Notes: generated from the letters alone by a model not told the origin. Shown: positions 34,235-43,356, numbered from the stretch's first letter. The stretch is DNA of 64,000 nt from Streptomyces sp. NBC_00154 (GCF_026342835.1 NZ_JAPEMI010000001.1:6516501-6580500), one strand, 5' to 3'. A program made the numbers and translations.

Positions 34235-34342
34235 ATATTTCGCTCGGAGCGTCGGTCGCCCCGACCGGAATCCGCCCCATCAGGCGCCTATGCTGCGTGC
34301 ATCAAGGCAGCCCAGAAATGACGATGCAGTAGGAGAGCCGGC

Positions 34343-35128
34343 GTGAGCTTGAGGATCGTTGTCTGTGTGAAGTACGTGCCCGACGCCACTGGTGACCGGC
34401 ATTTCGCCGATGATCTGACGCTGGACCGTGAGGATGTCGACGGTCTGTTGTCGGAGTTGGATGAGTATGCGGTGGAGCAGGCGCTGCAGATCGCGGACGA
34501 GGCGGATGATGCGGAGATCACCGTGTTGACGGTGGGTCCGGAGGATGCCAAGGACGCGTTGCGCAAGGCGTTGTCGATGGGTGCGGACAAGGCGGTTCAT
34601 GTCGAGGACGACGATCTGCACGGTACGGATGTGATCGGTACGTCGCTGGTGCTGGCGAAGGCGATCGAGAAGACGGGTTACGACCTGGTCGTGTGTGGGA
34701 TGGCGTCGACGGACGGGACGATGGGTGTGCTGCCGGCGGTGCTGGCGGAGCGTCTGGGTGTTCCGCAGGTGACGTTGTTGTCGGAGGTGAAGGTCGAGGG
34801 TGGCACGGTGACCGGGCGTCGTGACGGTGACAGTGCGTCGGAGCAGTTGCAGGCGTCGTTGCCGGCGGTGGTGTCGGTGACGGACCAGTCGGGTGAGGCG
34901 CGTTACCCGTCGTTCAAGGGGATCATGGCGGCGAAGAAGAAGCCGGTCGAGTCCCTGGATCTGGAGGGTCTGGAGATCGACGCGGACGAGGTCGGTCTGG
35001 CGGGTGCGTGGACCGCGGTGGACTCCGCGGCGCAGCGTCCGGCTCGTACGGCGGGCACGATCGTCAAGGACGAGGGCGAGGGCGGCAAGCAGCTGGCCGA
35101 GTTCCTCGCGGGCCAGAAGTTCATCTAG
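34343..35128 (+). CDS. etfB: Electron transfer flavoprotein subunit beta
   Basis: 261 aa FixA/EtfB. It begins SLRIVVCVKYVPD and carries the AMP-site block YDLVVCGMASTDGTMGVLPAVLAE (split here around residues 113-136) and the docking segment. With EtfA it forms a cytoplasmic heterodimer taking electrons from acyl-CoA and related dehydrogenases to an ETF:quinone oxidoreductase. GTG 34343 follows TAGGAGAG. Codon use differs from neighbours: many GCG, GTG, TTG and GGT/GAT codons rather than the C-ending ones used nearby. Confidence 0.93.
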   Translation: MSLRIVVCVKYVPDATGDRHFADDLTLDREDVDGLLSELDEYAVEQALQIADEADDAEITVLTVGPEDAKDALRKALSMGADKAVHVEDDDLHGTDVIGTSLVLAKAIEKTGYDLVVCGMASTDGTMGVLPAVLAERLGVPQVTLLSEVKVEGGTVTGRRDGDSASEQLQASLPAVVSVTDQSGEARYPSFKGIMAAKKKPVESLDLEGLEIDADEVGLAGAWTAVDSAAQRPARTAGTIVKDEGEGGKQLAEFLAGQKFI

Positions 35129-35185
35129 AGCCGGCTGTTTCGTCCGTCCCTCGTTCCTTCGTTACTTGCAGGAGATTGAAGTCCC

Positions 35186-36148
35186 ATGGCTGAAGTTCTC
35201 GTCTATGTCGACCACGTGGACGGTGCCGTCCGCAAGCCCACTCTGGAGCTGTTGACGCTGGCGCGTCGGGTCGGTGAGCCGGTCGCTGTCGCGCTGGGCG
35301 CGGGTGCGGCCGAGACCGTGTCGGTGCTGGCTGAGCACGGTGCGGTGAAGGTCCTCACCGCGGACGCCCCCGAGTTCGCCGATTATCTGGTCGTGCCGAA
35401 GGTGGATGCGCTGCAGGCCGCGGTCGAGGCGGTGTCCCCGGTCGCGGTGCTGGTTCCGTCCTCCGCCGAGGGCAAGGAGATCGCTGCCCGTCTCGCGGTC
35501 CGGATCGGTTCCGGGATCATTACCGACGCGGTGGATCTGGAGGCCGGTGAGCAGGGTCCGGTGGCCACGCAGTCCGCGTTCGCGGCGTCGTTCACCACGA
35601 AGTCCCGTGTGTCCAGGGGTATCCCGGTCATCACGGTGAAGCCGAACTCGGCGCCGGTCGAGGTGGCCCCGGCCGCGGGTGCGGTCGAGACCCTGCCGGT
35701 CGGTTTCTCGGCGCAGGCCACCGGCACGAAGGTGCTGTCGCGTACTCCGCGTGAGTCGACGGGGCGTCCGGAGCTGACCGAGGCCGCGATCGTGGTCTCC
35801 GGTGGCCGTGGTGTCAACGGTGCGGAGAACTTCGCGATCATCGAGGCGCTCGCCGACTCGCTCGGCGCGGCGGTGGGTGCCTCGCGTGCCGCGGTCGACG
35901 CCGGCTGGTACCCGCACTCCAACCAGGTCGGCCAGACCGGCAAGTCGGTGTCCCCGCAGCTGTACATCGCGTCCGGTATCTCCGGCGCGATCCAGCACCG
36001 GGCGGGCATGCAGACCTCGAAGACGATCGTCGCGATCAACAAGGACTCCGAGGCCCCGATCTTCGACCTCGTCGACTACGGCGTCGTCGGCGACCTCTTC
36101 CAGGTCGTCCCCCAGCTCACCGACGAGGTCAACACCCGCAAGGGCTGA
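35186..36148 (+). CDS. etfA: Electron transfer flavoprotein subunit alpha
   Basis: 320 aa FixB/EtfA. The N-terminal domain starts AEVLVYVDHVDG; the C-terminal FAD domain has GGRGVNGAENF, GASRAAVDAGWYPHSNQVGQ and VSPQLYIASGISGAIQH, the standard FAD-binding stretch. It follows etfB by 57 nt with GGAG at the expected distance. A strong hairpin ends the transcript. Substrate dehydrogenases that feed it are not adjacent; the FAD enzyme of the catabolic operon is too far to infer a link. Confidence 0.95.
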   Translation: MAEVLVYVDHVDGAVRKPTLELLTLARRVGEPVAVALGAGAAETVSVLAEHGAVKVLTADAPEFADYLVVPKVDALQAAVEAVSPVAVLVPSSAEGKEIAARLAVRIGSGIITDAVDLEAGEQGPVATQSAFAASFTTKSRVSRGIPVITVKPNSAPVEVAPAAGAVETLPVGFSAQATGTKVLSRTPRESTGRPELTEAAIVVSGGRGVNGAENFAIIEALADSLGAAVGASRAAVDAGWYPHSNQVGQTGKSVSPQLYIASGISGAIQHRAGMQTSKTIVAINKDSEAPIFDLVDYGVVGDLFQVVPQLTDEVNTRKG

Positions 36149-36175
36149 TCCTCCGGGGAGCTGTACCTGTTCTCG

Positions 36176-36223
36176 ACGGTCCGGGGCCGCGTGGTGTGTT
36201 CTCACCGCGCGGCCCCGGACCGT
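36176..36223 (+). terminator. 16-bp hairpin after etfA
   Basis: Arms 36176-36191 and 36208-36223 are perfectly complementary over 16 bp; the 16-nt loop can itself pair GGTG with CACC. TTTCT follows the stem. This is the clearest intrinsic-type terminator of the window. Confidence 0.85.
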
Positions 36224-36235
36224 TTCTGATCACCA

Positions 36236-36264
36236 TTGACGCAGGTCCGACAGCCTTATAACTT
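36236..36264 (+). promoter_or_regulatory. Housekeeping-type promoter of the DUF6986 gene
   Basis: TTGACG (36236-36241) and TAACTT (36259-36264) are spaced by 17 nt, giving a predicted transcription start near 36271, about 54 nt before the ATG. Overlapping TATAAC at 36257-36262 is an alternative -10 with a shorter spacer. Confidence 0.5.
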
Positions 36265-36282
36265 CACTATACGGATTACTGA

Positions 36283-36297
36283 TTCCGGGAAGCGGAA
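36283..36297. promoter_or_regulatory. TTCCG-N5-CGGAA operator candidate
   Basis: TTCCG (36283-36287) and CGGAA (36293-36297) are inverted around 5 nt, lying just downstream of the predicted transcription start and 27 nt before the DUF6986 ATG. Placement fits a roadblock or steric repressor site; the form recalls IclR-type operators, but no regulator gene is adjacent. Confidence 0.4.
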
Positions 36298-36324
36298 ACA
36301 GTGAGAGTGTGGAGGGTGCCGAAA

Positions 36325-37623
36325 ATGGGTCAGCAGGAGAAGGTGGCAACGAGCCTCGCCGGTGCGGTCAGCGAGGAGATCAGCGCCTCGCTCACGGCAG
36401 TGGACGCCGAGCTCGCCCGCCGCTACCCAGGAGACCCCGGAACCCGCCAGCCCGTCCACACGGTCTACGTCCCCGGCGACACCTTCACCGCCGGCACCAT
36501 CCGTTCCTGGGGCGACCAGGCACTCAAGGCCCTCGACGAGCATGCCCCCGACGCGGCCTCGTTCGCAGCCGTCCTCGGCATCCCGGAGGAGCTCGCCGCG
36601 CCCGTCCACGACCGCGTACGCGCCAAGCTGAGCCGCGAGCCCGTCGAGGACCTGCGCATCGACTTCGAGGACGGCTACGGACCCCGGCCCGATGCCGAGG
36701 AGGACAAGGCGGCAGCCCGAGCCGCCCGGCTGATCTCGGAGGCGTACCGGAACGGCACGGCGGCCCCGTACATGGGTATCCGGATGAAGTGCATGGAGGC
36801 CGCGGTACGCGACCGGGGCATCCGCACCACGGACATCTTCCTCACCGGGCTCATGCGGGCGGGCGGCCTCCCCGACGGCCTGGTCCTCACCCTTCCCAAG
36901 GTGACGTACCCCGAACAGGTCACCGCCTTCGTCCGGCTCCTAGAAGCCTTCGAAGAGGCCCACGGTCTGCCGTCGGGCCGGCTCGGCTTCGAGATCCAGA
37001 TCGAGACCAGCCAGTCGATCCTGGCCGCCGACGGGACCGCCGCCGTGGCCCGCATGATCGACGCCGCGCGGGGGCGCGCGACCGGCCTGCACTACGGCAC
37101 TTTCGACTACAGCGCCTGTGTCGGCGTCAGCGCCGCCTACCAGGCGAGCGATCATCCGGCCGCGGACCACGCCAAGGCCGTCATGCAGGTGGCCGCCGCG
37201 GGCACCGGCGTGCGCGTCTCCGACGGCTCGACCAACGTCCTCCCTGTCGGCCCCACCCACCAGGTCCACGAGGCCTGGCGACTCCACTACGGCCTCACCC
37301 GCCGCGCCCTGGCCCGCGCCTACTACCAGGGCTGGGACATGCACCCGGGCCACCTGCCGACCCGTTACGCGGCTGTCTACACCTTCTACCGCGAGGGCCT
37401 GGAACAGGCCGCGGCCCGCCTCGCCGCATATGTGGCCAAGGACGGCGGCGATGTGATGGACGAGCCCGCCACCGCAAAGGCCCTCAGTGGCTATCTGCTG
37501 CGCGGCATCGACTGCGGCGCCCTGGACACCGCCGAGGTCGCCCGCCTGACGGGGCTGACCCGGGCGGACCTCGACGCCTTCGCCTCGCCGCGGCGCGGGG
37601 GACTGACAGTGACGGCGCCGTAG
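36325..37623 (+). CDS. DUF6986 family protein (HpcH/HpaI aldolase-like)
   Basis: 432 aa, related to the phosphoenolpyruvate/HpcH-type TIM-barrel aldolase and citrate-lyase superfamily. Acidic and basic active-site-like residues appear in DLRIDFEDGYG (about residue 112), MGIRMKCMEAA, LTLPKVTYPEQ and FEIQIETSQSIL (about 228), followed by HYGTFDYSACVGV. A carbon-carbon lyase on a 2-oxo or malyl-type substrate is plausible. ATG 36325 has GGAGG 10 nt upstream; the in-frame start at 36301 lacks one. It has its own promoter and operator-like site. Confidence 0.83.
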   Translation: MGQQEKVATSLAGAVSEEISASLTAVDAELARRYPGDPGTRQPVHTVYVPGDTFTAGTIRSWGDQALKALDEHAPDAASFAAVLGIPEELAAPVHDRVRAKLSREPVEDLRIDFEDGYGPRPDAEEDKAAARAARLISEAYRNGTAAPYMGIRMKCMEAAVRDRGIRTTDIFLTGLMRAGGLPDGLVLTLPKVTYPEQVTAFVRLLEAFEEAHGLPSGRLGFEIQIETSQSILAADGTAAVARMIDAARGRATGLHYGTFDYSACVGVSAAYQASDHPAADHAKAVMQVAAAGTGVRVSDGSTNVLPVGPTHQVHEAWRLHYGLTRRALARAYYQGWDMHPGHLPTRYAAVYTFYREGLEQAAARLAAYVAKDGGDVMDEPATAKALSGYLLRGIDCGALDTAEVARLTGLTRADLDAFASPRRGGLTVTAP

Positions 37624-37662
37624 CGAGCGTGGTTCAGGCCCGTACCGTCGCCCCCTCAGGAA

Positions 37663-37684
37663 GGCACGGGCTTCGACCCGTGCC
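37663..37684. terminator. 8-bp hairpin between convergent genes
   Basis: GGCACGGG (37663-37670) and CCCGTGCC (37677-37684) pair around a CTTCGA loop, 40 nt after the DUF6986 stop and 2 nt before the end of the convergent hydrolase gene. Confidence 0.65.
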
Positions 37685-37685
37685 G

Positions 37686-38528
37686 TCAGCCCCGCAGGAA
37701 GGTCTCGACGGTCCCGCTGAAGCGGAAGGGATCGTCGAGCCACGGGAAGTGGCCGGCGCCCAGCTGGACGGCGAGTTCGGCCTTGGGGAACAACCCTGCG
37801 ACGGTGGCCGCGTCGCGAGGAAGCGGACCACCGTCCAGCTCGCCCGCAAGGATCAGGACCCGGGCATCCAGCGCGGTGATGGCGTCGCGGGCCGCGGCAG
37901 GGTCGAAGGCGCCGTCGGACGCGTAGACGTCCGCGGCCTCGTAGTTGCTCTGCTCGACGTCGGCTGCGGCGTGGGCCTGGGCGGCCGTGTCCCAACGCCC
38001 GTAGAAGAACGGGGCGATGGCATCCCAGTCGGCGTCGGTGGCGGAGCCTGCCCAGACGGCCTCGTACGCGTCCCGCGCGGTCGTGAACCACGGCTCGGCC
38101 GTGCGCAGGGCGGCGGCTTCGCGACGATGCTCCTCGGTGAAGTCGACACCGAGGGCACGCGCACGGGCGGTGATCAGTGTCAGGGTCCGGATGCGCCGGG
38201 GATGCCGGGCCGCGTGGAGGATCGCGAGATCGCCGCCCGCGGAGTGCGCCAGCACGTCCACGCGGTCCAGACCGAGGTGTTCGCGGAGGGCCTCCACATC
38301 GGCCACCTGACGGTCGACGCGGTAGGTGGCCGGGTCGGCGGGGATGCCTGAGCCGCCGGTGCCCCGCAGGTCGAGCATGACCAGTTGGCGCCGGCTCGAC
38401 AGCCCACCCAGATCGCCGAGGTAGGCGGAGGCGCGCATGGGACCACCGGGCAGAACGAGCAGTGGCTCGCCCTCACCCACGAGGTGATAGGCGAGTTCGG
38501 TTCCGTCGGGAGCGGTGAAAGCAGGCAT
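37686..38528 (-). CDS. Alpha/beta fold hydrolase (proline-iminopeptidase-like)
   Basis: 280 aa. The nucleophile elbow is LAHSAGG (about residue 99), the oxyanion region LVLPGGPMRASAYLGDL, and MLDLRGTGGSG precedes the cap; the acid is probably in LILAGELDGGP and the His in LGAGHFPWLD. The GGP and RGTGGS motifs point to the S33 iminopeptidase/esterase group. Cytoplasmic. ATG 38528 begins at the first beta strand; the frame is open upstream to 38756 across the divergent M20D promoter. Confidence 0.87.
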   Translation of the reverse strand: MPAFTAPDGTELAYHLVGEGEPLLVLPGGPMRASAYLGDLGGLSSRRQLVMLDLRGTGGSGIPADPATYRVDRQVADVEALREHLGLDRVDVLAHSAGGDLAILHAARHPRRIRTLTLITARARALGVDFTEEHRREAAALRTAEPWFTTARDAYEAVWAGSATDADWDAIAPFFYGRWDTAAQAHAAADVEQSNYEAADVYASDGAFDPAAARDAITALDARVLILAGELDGGPLPRDAATVAGLFPKAELAVQLGAGHFPWLDDPFRFSGTVETFLRG

Positions 38529-38671
38529 GGCGCAATCCTGGTGACCGTACGACAGTGACGACAAGCGGTTTACGCAGAGCTCCTCAGCCGTGCCGGTCGC
38601 CCTCGTGAGGACCGGGTGGCACGGGAGCGGAAAACGGTGAGGATAGGGGGACCGACTCGCGAGGAGACGCC

Positions 38672-39889
38672 ATGACCGATGCAGCCAGCCGCTCCGCCGA
38701 CCTCCGTGGATCCGCCGCCGCGCTCCTGCCCGAACTGGTCGCGCTGCGCCGCGCACTGCACCGGGAGCCCGAAATCGGCCTGGAACTGCCGCTGACCCAG
38801 GCGAAGGTACTGGCAGCGCTGGACGGGCTGCCCCTGGAGATCACCCTGGGCAAACAGCTCGCCTCGGTCACGGCCGTGCTGCGTGGCGCGCTGCCCGGTC
38901 CGGTGGTGCTGCTCCGCGGCGACATGGACGCGCTGCCGGTGCAGGAGACCAGCGGGCTGCCGTACGCATCCGAGATCCCCGGCGTGATGCACGCCCGCGG
39001 CCACGACCTGCACACCGCCGGACTGGTCGGCGCGGTACGGCTGCTCTGCGAGCGGCGCGATGCACTGGCCGGAACCGTGGTGTTCATGTTCCAGCCCGGC
39101 GAGGAAGGCGACGCCGGGGCCCGGGTCATGATCGACGAAGGTGTGCTCGAAGCTGCGGGCACCAGGCCGGTGGCCGCATACGCCCTCCATGTCGCGTCCG
39201 CGCTGCTGCCGCACGGTTTCGTCAGCACCCGCCCCGGACCGATCCTGGCCGCCGCCGATGTCCTCGACGTGACGGTGCGCGGGCGCGGTGGGCACGGGTC
39301 CAGTCCGCACAGCGCCCTGGACCCGATCCCGGCCGCCTGCGAAGCCGTAACAGCTCTGCAGACCATGGTGACCCGCCGCTTCGACGCCTTCGACCCGGTT
39401 GTCGTGACCGTCGGCAGCTTCCACGCGGGCACCACCCACAACGTCATTCCCGACGAGGCCGTGTTCTCCGCGAGTATCCGGTCCTTCTCCGCGGAGGCGC
39501 GGGCCCGTGTACACGAGGAGGCGCCACGGGTCGTACGCGGCATCGGGGAGTCGCACGGGATGATCGTGGAAGCAGTCGTCGACGAGGGCTACCCGGTCAC
39601 CGTCAACGACCCCGCCGAGGCGGCGTACGCGGCCGACACGGTGGGCCGACTGTTCGGAGCCGACCGCTACTTCGAGCTGCCGAACCCGATCGCCGGGGCC
39701 GAGGACTTCGCCTTCATCGGTCAGCACATCCCTTCCGCCTACCTGATGCTCGGCGCCTGCCCCGCCGATCTCGACCCCGCCACAGCCCCCTACAACCACT
39801 CCCCGGAAGCCGTCTTCGACGACTCCGTGCTGGGTGACGCGGCGGCGCTCCTGGCGGAGCTGGCGCTCGGACGGCTCAGCAGGGGCTGA
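38672..39889 (+). CDS. M20D family amidohydrolase with Cys-to-Arg change at the metal site
   Basis: 405 aa amidohydrolase of the IAA-amino acid hydrolase/HipO/AbgB group. Motifs: ALHREPEIGLELPLTQ, LLRGDMDALPVQE, FQPGEEGDAGARVMI, PHSALDPIPAA, GAEDFAF. The first metal-binding motif, normally MHACGHDxHTA, reads MHARGHDLHTA: the Cys that bridges the two metals is Arg at residue 109 (codon CGC at 38996-38998). The rest of the site is intact, so activity may be lost, altered or mono-metallic. ATG 38672 follows GAGGAG. Convergent with the MFS gene. Confidence 0.88.
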   Translation: MTDAASRSADLRGSAAALLPELVALRRALHREPEIGLELPLTQAKVLAALDGLPLEITLGKQLASVTAVLRGALPGPVVLLRGDMDALPVQETSGLPYASEIPGVMHARGHDLHTAGLVGAVRLLCERRDALAGTVVFMFQPGEEGDAGARVMIDEGVLEAAGTRPVAAYALHVASALLPHGFVSTRPGPILAAADVLDVTVRGRGGHGSSPHSALDPIPAACEAVTALQTMVTRRFDAFDPVVVTVGSFHAGTTHNVIPDEAVFSASIRSFSAEARARVHEEAPRVVRGIGESHGMIVEAVVDEGYPVTVNDPAEAAYAADTVGRLFGADRYFELPNPIAGAEDFAFIGQHIPSAYLMLGACPADLDPATAPYNHSPEAVFDDSVLGDAAALLAELALGRLSRG

Positions 39890-39909
39890 GGACCAGGCTC
39901 ACCGGCCTC

Positions 39910-41100
39910 TCAGGCCGCCAGTTCGTGCTCCATCCGGCGTGTGATCCGGCCGGCGAGGGCGAGGGGCGCGAGCGAGCAGAGGACACCACCGAGCAGCGCC
40001 GTCCACCAGAGGACGGCCGGGCCGGTACCTGTATAGAGGGCGACGCCCACGGTGAGGGCGGCGAACCGGGAGACCCCCCAGGCCCACTGGAACGCTCCCT
40101 GGTAGCGGCCGCGTGCGTGCGCCGGGGCGAGGTTGGCGACGATCGCGGAGGCGATCCCGGACACGCACGCCTCGCCGACCGACCAGACGACCACCGACAG
40201 CGTGTAGCCCACGACGCTGTCCGCGACACCCGTGAGCGCCACACCCCCGGCGATCAGTACGCTGCCCGCCGCGTGGACCGGAATCTGCGGGAACCGGGCG
40301 AGCCGGGCTGTCGCGAACGGCTGCAGGACCACCACCAGCACCGCGTTGACCGCCGCCATCGCCCCGTAGACCGCGGGGGAGAGCGCACTGTCATGGATGG
40401 CCAGTGGCAGCGCGACCTCGGTCAGCGAGTAGACGAAGAGCTGGACCCCGAACAGCGGGAGCAGCGCGAGCATCAGCCGGTCCCGGAGGACGACGCTGTA
40501 TCCGACGCCGTCGCGCGCCCCGGTCCGGTCCTTCGCCGCCCGGGTCTCGGTCACCCGGGTGGCGACGACGACCGTGTACGCCAGCATCGTCCCGGCGTCG
40601 ACCGCGAAGAGCAGCCAGTAGCCGTGCGCGGCGAGGAAGCCACCGAGGACGCCTGCCGCCGCCGTGCCGATGTTGATGCCCCAGCCGAACAGGGCGTACG
40701 CGCGCCGTCGGCGCTCCGCGTCCACGGAGTCGGCCATCAGCGCGTACACGGCAGGGCTGATCATCGCTCCGGTCGCACTGAGCAGCAGTGCGGCGCAGGC
40801 CATCGTCAGCACACCCGGTGCCACGAAGAGCGCCCCCTGCGCCGCGGATGCGCCGAGGAGACCGATGAGCATCGTCGACCGGCGGCCGATCCGATCGGCG
40901 AGCAGCCCGCCGATCGCCGGTCCGAGCAGGTTGCCCGCGCCCAGGGCGCCGAGGACGTACGAGGTCTGCGTACCGGTGATGCCGCGTGCTGCGAGGAAGA
41001 ACACCAGGAAGGGCGTGACCAGATAGCCGAGCCGGTTGATGATCGTGCCGGCGAAGAGGGTCCAGACCGTGGGCGGCAGGCCGCGAAAGGTGGAGAACAT
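39910..41100 (-). CDS. MFS transporter (probable drug exporter)
   Basis: 396 aa with about 12 membrane helices and the DHA1-like motif GLLADRIGRRSTMLIGLLG between helices 2 and 3. Exporters of this type typically serve small drugs or metabolites. ATG 41100 opens the first helix region; no good ribosome site, and the frame is open to 41280 opposite the regulator gene. The divergent DUF5937/ArsR gene 100 nt away is the likely regulator. Confidence 0.87.
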   Translation of the reverse strand: MFSTFRGLPPTVWTLFAGTIINRLGYLVTPFLVFFLAARGITGTQTSYVLGALGAGNLLGPAIGGLLADRIGRRSTMLIGLLGASAAQGALFVAPGVLTMACAALLLSATGAMISPAVYALMADSVDAERRRRAYALFGWGINIGTAAAGVLGGFLAAHGYWLLFAVDAGTMLAYTVVVATRVTETRAAKDRTGARDGVGYSVVLRDRLMLALLPLFGVQLFVYSLTEVALPLAIHDSALSPAVYGAMAAVNAVLVVVLQPFATARLARFPQIPVHAAGSVLIAGGVALTGVADSVVGYTLSVVVWSVGEACVSGIASAIVANLAPAHARGRYQGAFQWAWGVSRFAALTVGVALYTGTGPAVLWWTALLGGVLCSLAPLALAGRITRRMEHELAA

Positions 41101-41200
41101 GCGAGGAGCGTGCAGCCCGATCGCTGTGCCGGACCATTGATTAAGCTGAGACCGAATCCAATGAGCGGTCGGCTCGGGAACTCCGGACAGGTGGGGGCAC

Positions 41201-42193
41201 ATGGAGTCGGAACTCAGTTTCTCCACCGCGGACTTGGCGCAGACCCGCTTCGCCATCTCCCCGATGTGGGAGGTCGTCACCAGCTTCCGGCTGCTGCGGG
41301 CCGAGGCCGAGCCGCCGCTGCACCGGCGGTGGGCCGCACAGGTGCGGCCCCGGCTGGTGGAGGCGGGGCTCGACCGCGGGTGGCTCGCTGAGCTGATCCC
41401 CGCGGGCGGCTACCTCGCGGATTTCCTCAATCCGACTCCCCCCGCCCCGTTCCCCGAACTCGCCGGTGAGCTGGAGGCGATCCGGCAGACCTCTCCCGAG
41501 CGGGTACGGACCGATCTCGGCAGACTCGGCGTCGAGCGGGATCTCGGCCAGTCCGCGCGGCTCAGGCTGCTGGGCGAGGCACCGGAAACGGCGCTGGAGA
41601 AGGTCGCCGCGGAGATCGAGATCTACTGGGAGCTGGCGCTCGCACCCTACTGGGCCCGGATCCGCCGCCTGCTCGAAGCCGATGTCTTCCGCCGGGCGCG
41701 GCAGGTGGCCGAGCTCGGTGCCGCACAGGTCCTGAACGAGCTGCACGAGTCGGTACGTTGGGACGAGAACAGCCTGCGCCTGGTCCGCCGACACTGCGCC
41801 CTGACCCGCGCCGACACGGGCGCGGGGCTGCTGCTGGTGCCCTCCGTATTCGCCTGGCCGCGGGTGCTGACGCGCTCAGTGGCACCGGACCCGCCACAAC
41901 TCGCCTATCCGGCACGGGGTATCGGCACCCTCTGGGAGCCGCGGACCCCTGTCGCCGGTGAGGCGGTCGCCGCCGTCCTGGGCCGCTCCCGCACCCTGCT
42001 CCTCACCGAGCTCGACACCCCGGCCTCCACCACTGTGCTCGCCCAGCGCTCGGGGCTGTCCGCGGCCGGGGTCTCCCAGCACCTCACGGCCCTGCGGAAT
42101 GCGGGCCTGGTCACCGCCCACCGGGCCGGACGCTCGGTCCTCTACGCACGTACGTCGGTCGCTGACGCGCTGCTGACGCCCGCCGGAGGCTGA
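41201..42193 (+). CDS. DUF5937/ArsR-type winged-helix regulator
   Basis: 330 aa: a long N-terminal DUF5937-like region (about residues 1-240, starting LSFSTADLAQTRFAISPMWE) with a C-terminal ArsR winged helix (about 245-325; TPASTTVLAQRSGLSAAGVSQHL is the recognition part and HRAGRSVLYAR the wing). ATG 41201 follows GTGGGGG. It is transcribed divergently from the MFS exporter, so ligand-dependent control of that exporter and itself is likely. Confidence 0.85.
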   Translation: MESELSFSTADLAQTRFAISPMWEVVTSFRLLRAEAEPPLHRRWAAQVRPRLVEAGLDRGWLAELIPAGGYLADFLNPTPPAPFPELAGELEAIRQTSPERVRTDLGRLGVERDLGQSARLRLLGEAPETALEKVAAEIEIYWELALAPYWARIRRLLEADVFRRARQVAELGAAQVLNELHESVRWDENSLRLVRRHCALTRADTGAGLLLVPSVFAWPRVLTRSVAPDPPQLAYPARGIGTLWEPRTPVAGEAVAAVLGRSRTLLLTELDTPASTTVLAQRSGLSAAGVSQHLTALRNAGLVTAHRAGRSVLYARTSVADALLTPAGG

Positions 42194-42218
42194 TCGAGCC
42201 CGCTGCCGACGCCCCGGC

Positions 42219-43247
42219 TCAGGCAGGCGGCAGTTCGCCGGAGCCGCGGGCGATGAGTGACGTCGGCAGCTCCACCCGCGCCGGGGCGTCGTCCGCGCCG
42301 TCCAGCCGGCGGAAGAGGTGCTCGGCCGCCGTCCGGCCGACGGCCGCGGCGTCCTGGGAGATGACCGTGATGCCCAGCAGGTCGGCGAGTTCGATGTCGT
42401 CGAAACCGACCAGGGCGACCGGGCGCTCCCGGTCCGCCAGCACACGTACCGCCGTGACCGTCACACGGTTGTTGCCGGCGAACAGGGCGGTGACGGGTTC
42501 GGGGCCGGAGAGCATCGCCTCGGCCGCCGCCCGGACCCGCGCGGGGTCGGTGGAGCCGAGGGAGACCCAGGAGTCCTGGACCGTGATCCCGGCGTCCACC
42601 ATCGCGGCGTGATAACCGCGCAACCGCTCGGTGGCGGTGTGGATACGGGGCTGGTCACCGATGAATCCGATCCTGCGGTGGCCGTGCGCGATCAGATGGG
42701 CGACACCCTCGCGGGCGCCGCCGAAGCTGTCGGAAAGGACGATGTCGGCGTCGATCCGGCCGGCCGGGCGGTCCACGAAGACGGTCGCGATGCCCGCCTT
42801 TATCTCCGGTTCCAGATAGCGGTGGTCGTCACCGGCCGGAATCACGATCAGTCCGTCCACCCGGCGGGCGCACAGCGCGAGCACGAGCTCCTGCTCGCGC
42901 TCCGGGTCCTCCGCGCTCGACCCGTTGATGAGCAGGGCGCCGTGGGCGCGGGCCACTTCTTCCACGGCGCGGCTCAGCGGCCCGTAGAAGGGGTCGGCGA
43001 GATCCTCGAGGACCAGGCCGATGGAGGCGGTGCGGCCCTTGCGGAGTACTCGCGCGCTGTCGTTCCGGCGGAAACCGAGCGCCTCGATCGCTTCCTGCAC
43101 CCGGCGCTCTGTGTCGGGTGTCACTCCGGGCTCGCTGTTGACCACGCGGGAGACCGTCTTGAGGCCCACTCCGGCGCGGGCGGCGACATCCTTCATGGTC
43201 GGCCGGTTGCCGTAACGGGGCTCGTGATGACGGGCGGTCTCTGCCAC
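42219..43247 (-). CDS. LacI family transcriptional regulator
   Basis: 342 aa. N-terminal HTH and hinge: TMKDVAARAGVGLKTVSRVV (about residues 17-36) and DSARVLRKG; then a periplasmic-binding-protein-like sugar domain (SIGLVLEDLADPFYGPLSRA to the end). GTG 43247 follows AGGA and is better than the in-frame start at 43349, which overlaps the operator. The perfect palindrome at 43345-43356 lies in the intergenic region shared with the ROK gene, so it should repress this sugar module and itself. Confidence 0.9.
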   Translation of the reverse strand: MAETARHHEPRYGNRPTMKDVAARAGVGLKTVSRVVNSEPGVTPDTERRVQEAIEALGFRRNDSARVLRKGRTASIGLVLEDLADPFYGPLSRAVEEVARAHGALLINGSSAEDPEREQELVLALCARRVDGLIVIPAGDDHRYLEPEIKAGIATVFVDRPAGRIDADIVLSDSFGGAREGVAHLIAHGHRRIGFIGDQPRIHTATERLRGYHAAMVDAGITVQDSWVSLGSTDPARVRAAAEAMLSGPEPVTALFAGNNRVTVTAVRVLADRERPVALVGFDDIELADLLGITVISQDAAAVGRTAAEHLFRRLDGADDAPARVELPTSLIARGSGELPPA

Positions 43248-43344
43248 GGTGCGCTGTCCTGTCGTCGGGTGCGGGGCTGTCCGGCGGGCCTGCAGTCGGT
43301 CCTGCGGAGCGGGCTGGAGGCTGTGGCGTCGAGCATAGGCCCTG

Positions 43345-43356
43345 GACAACGTTGTC
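43345..43356. promoter_or_regulatory. LacI-type operator, perfect 12-bp palindrome
   Basis: GACAACGTTGTC has the central CG and dyad symmetry of LacI/GalR family operators. It is 97 nt upstream of the LacI gene start and 73 nt upstream of the ROK gene start. I found no second perfect copy in front of the alpha-galactosidase/ABC genes. Confidence 0.75.
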
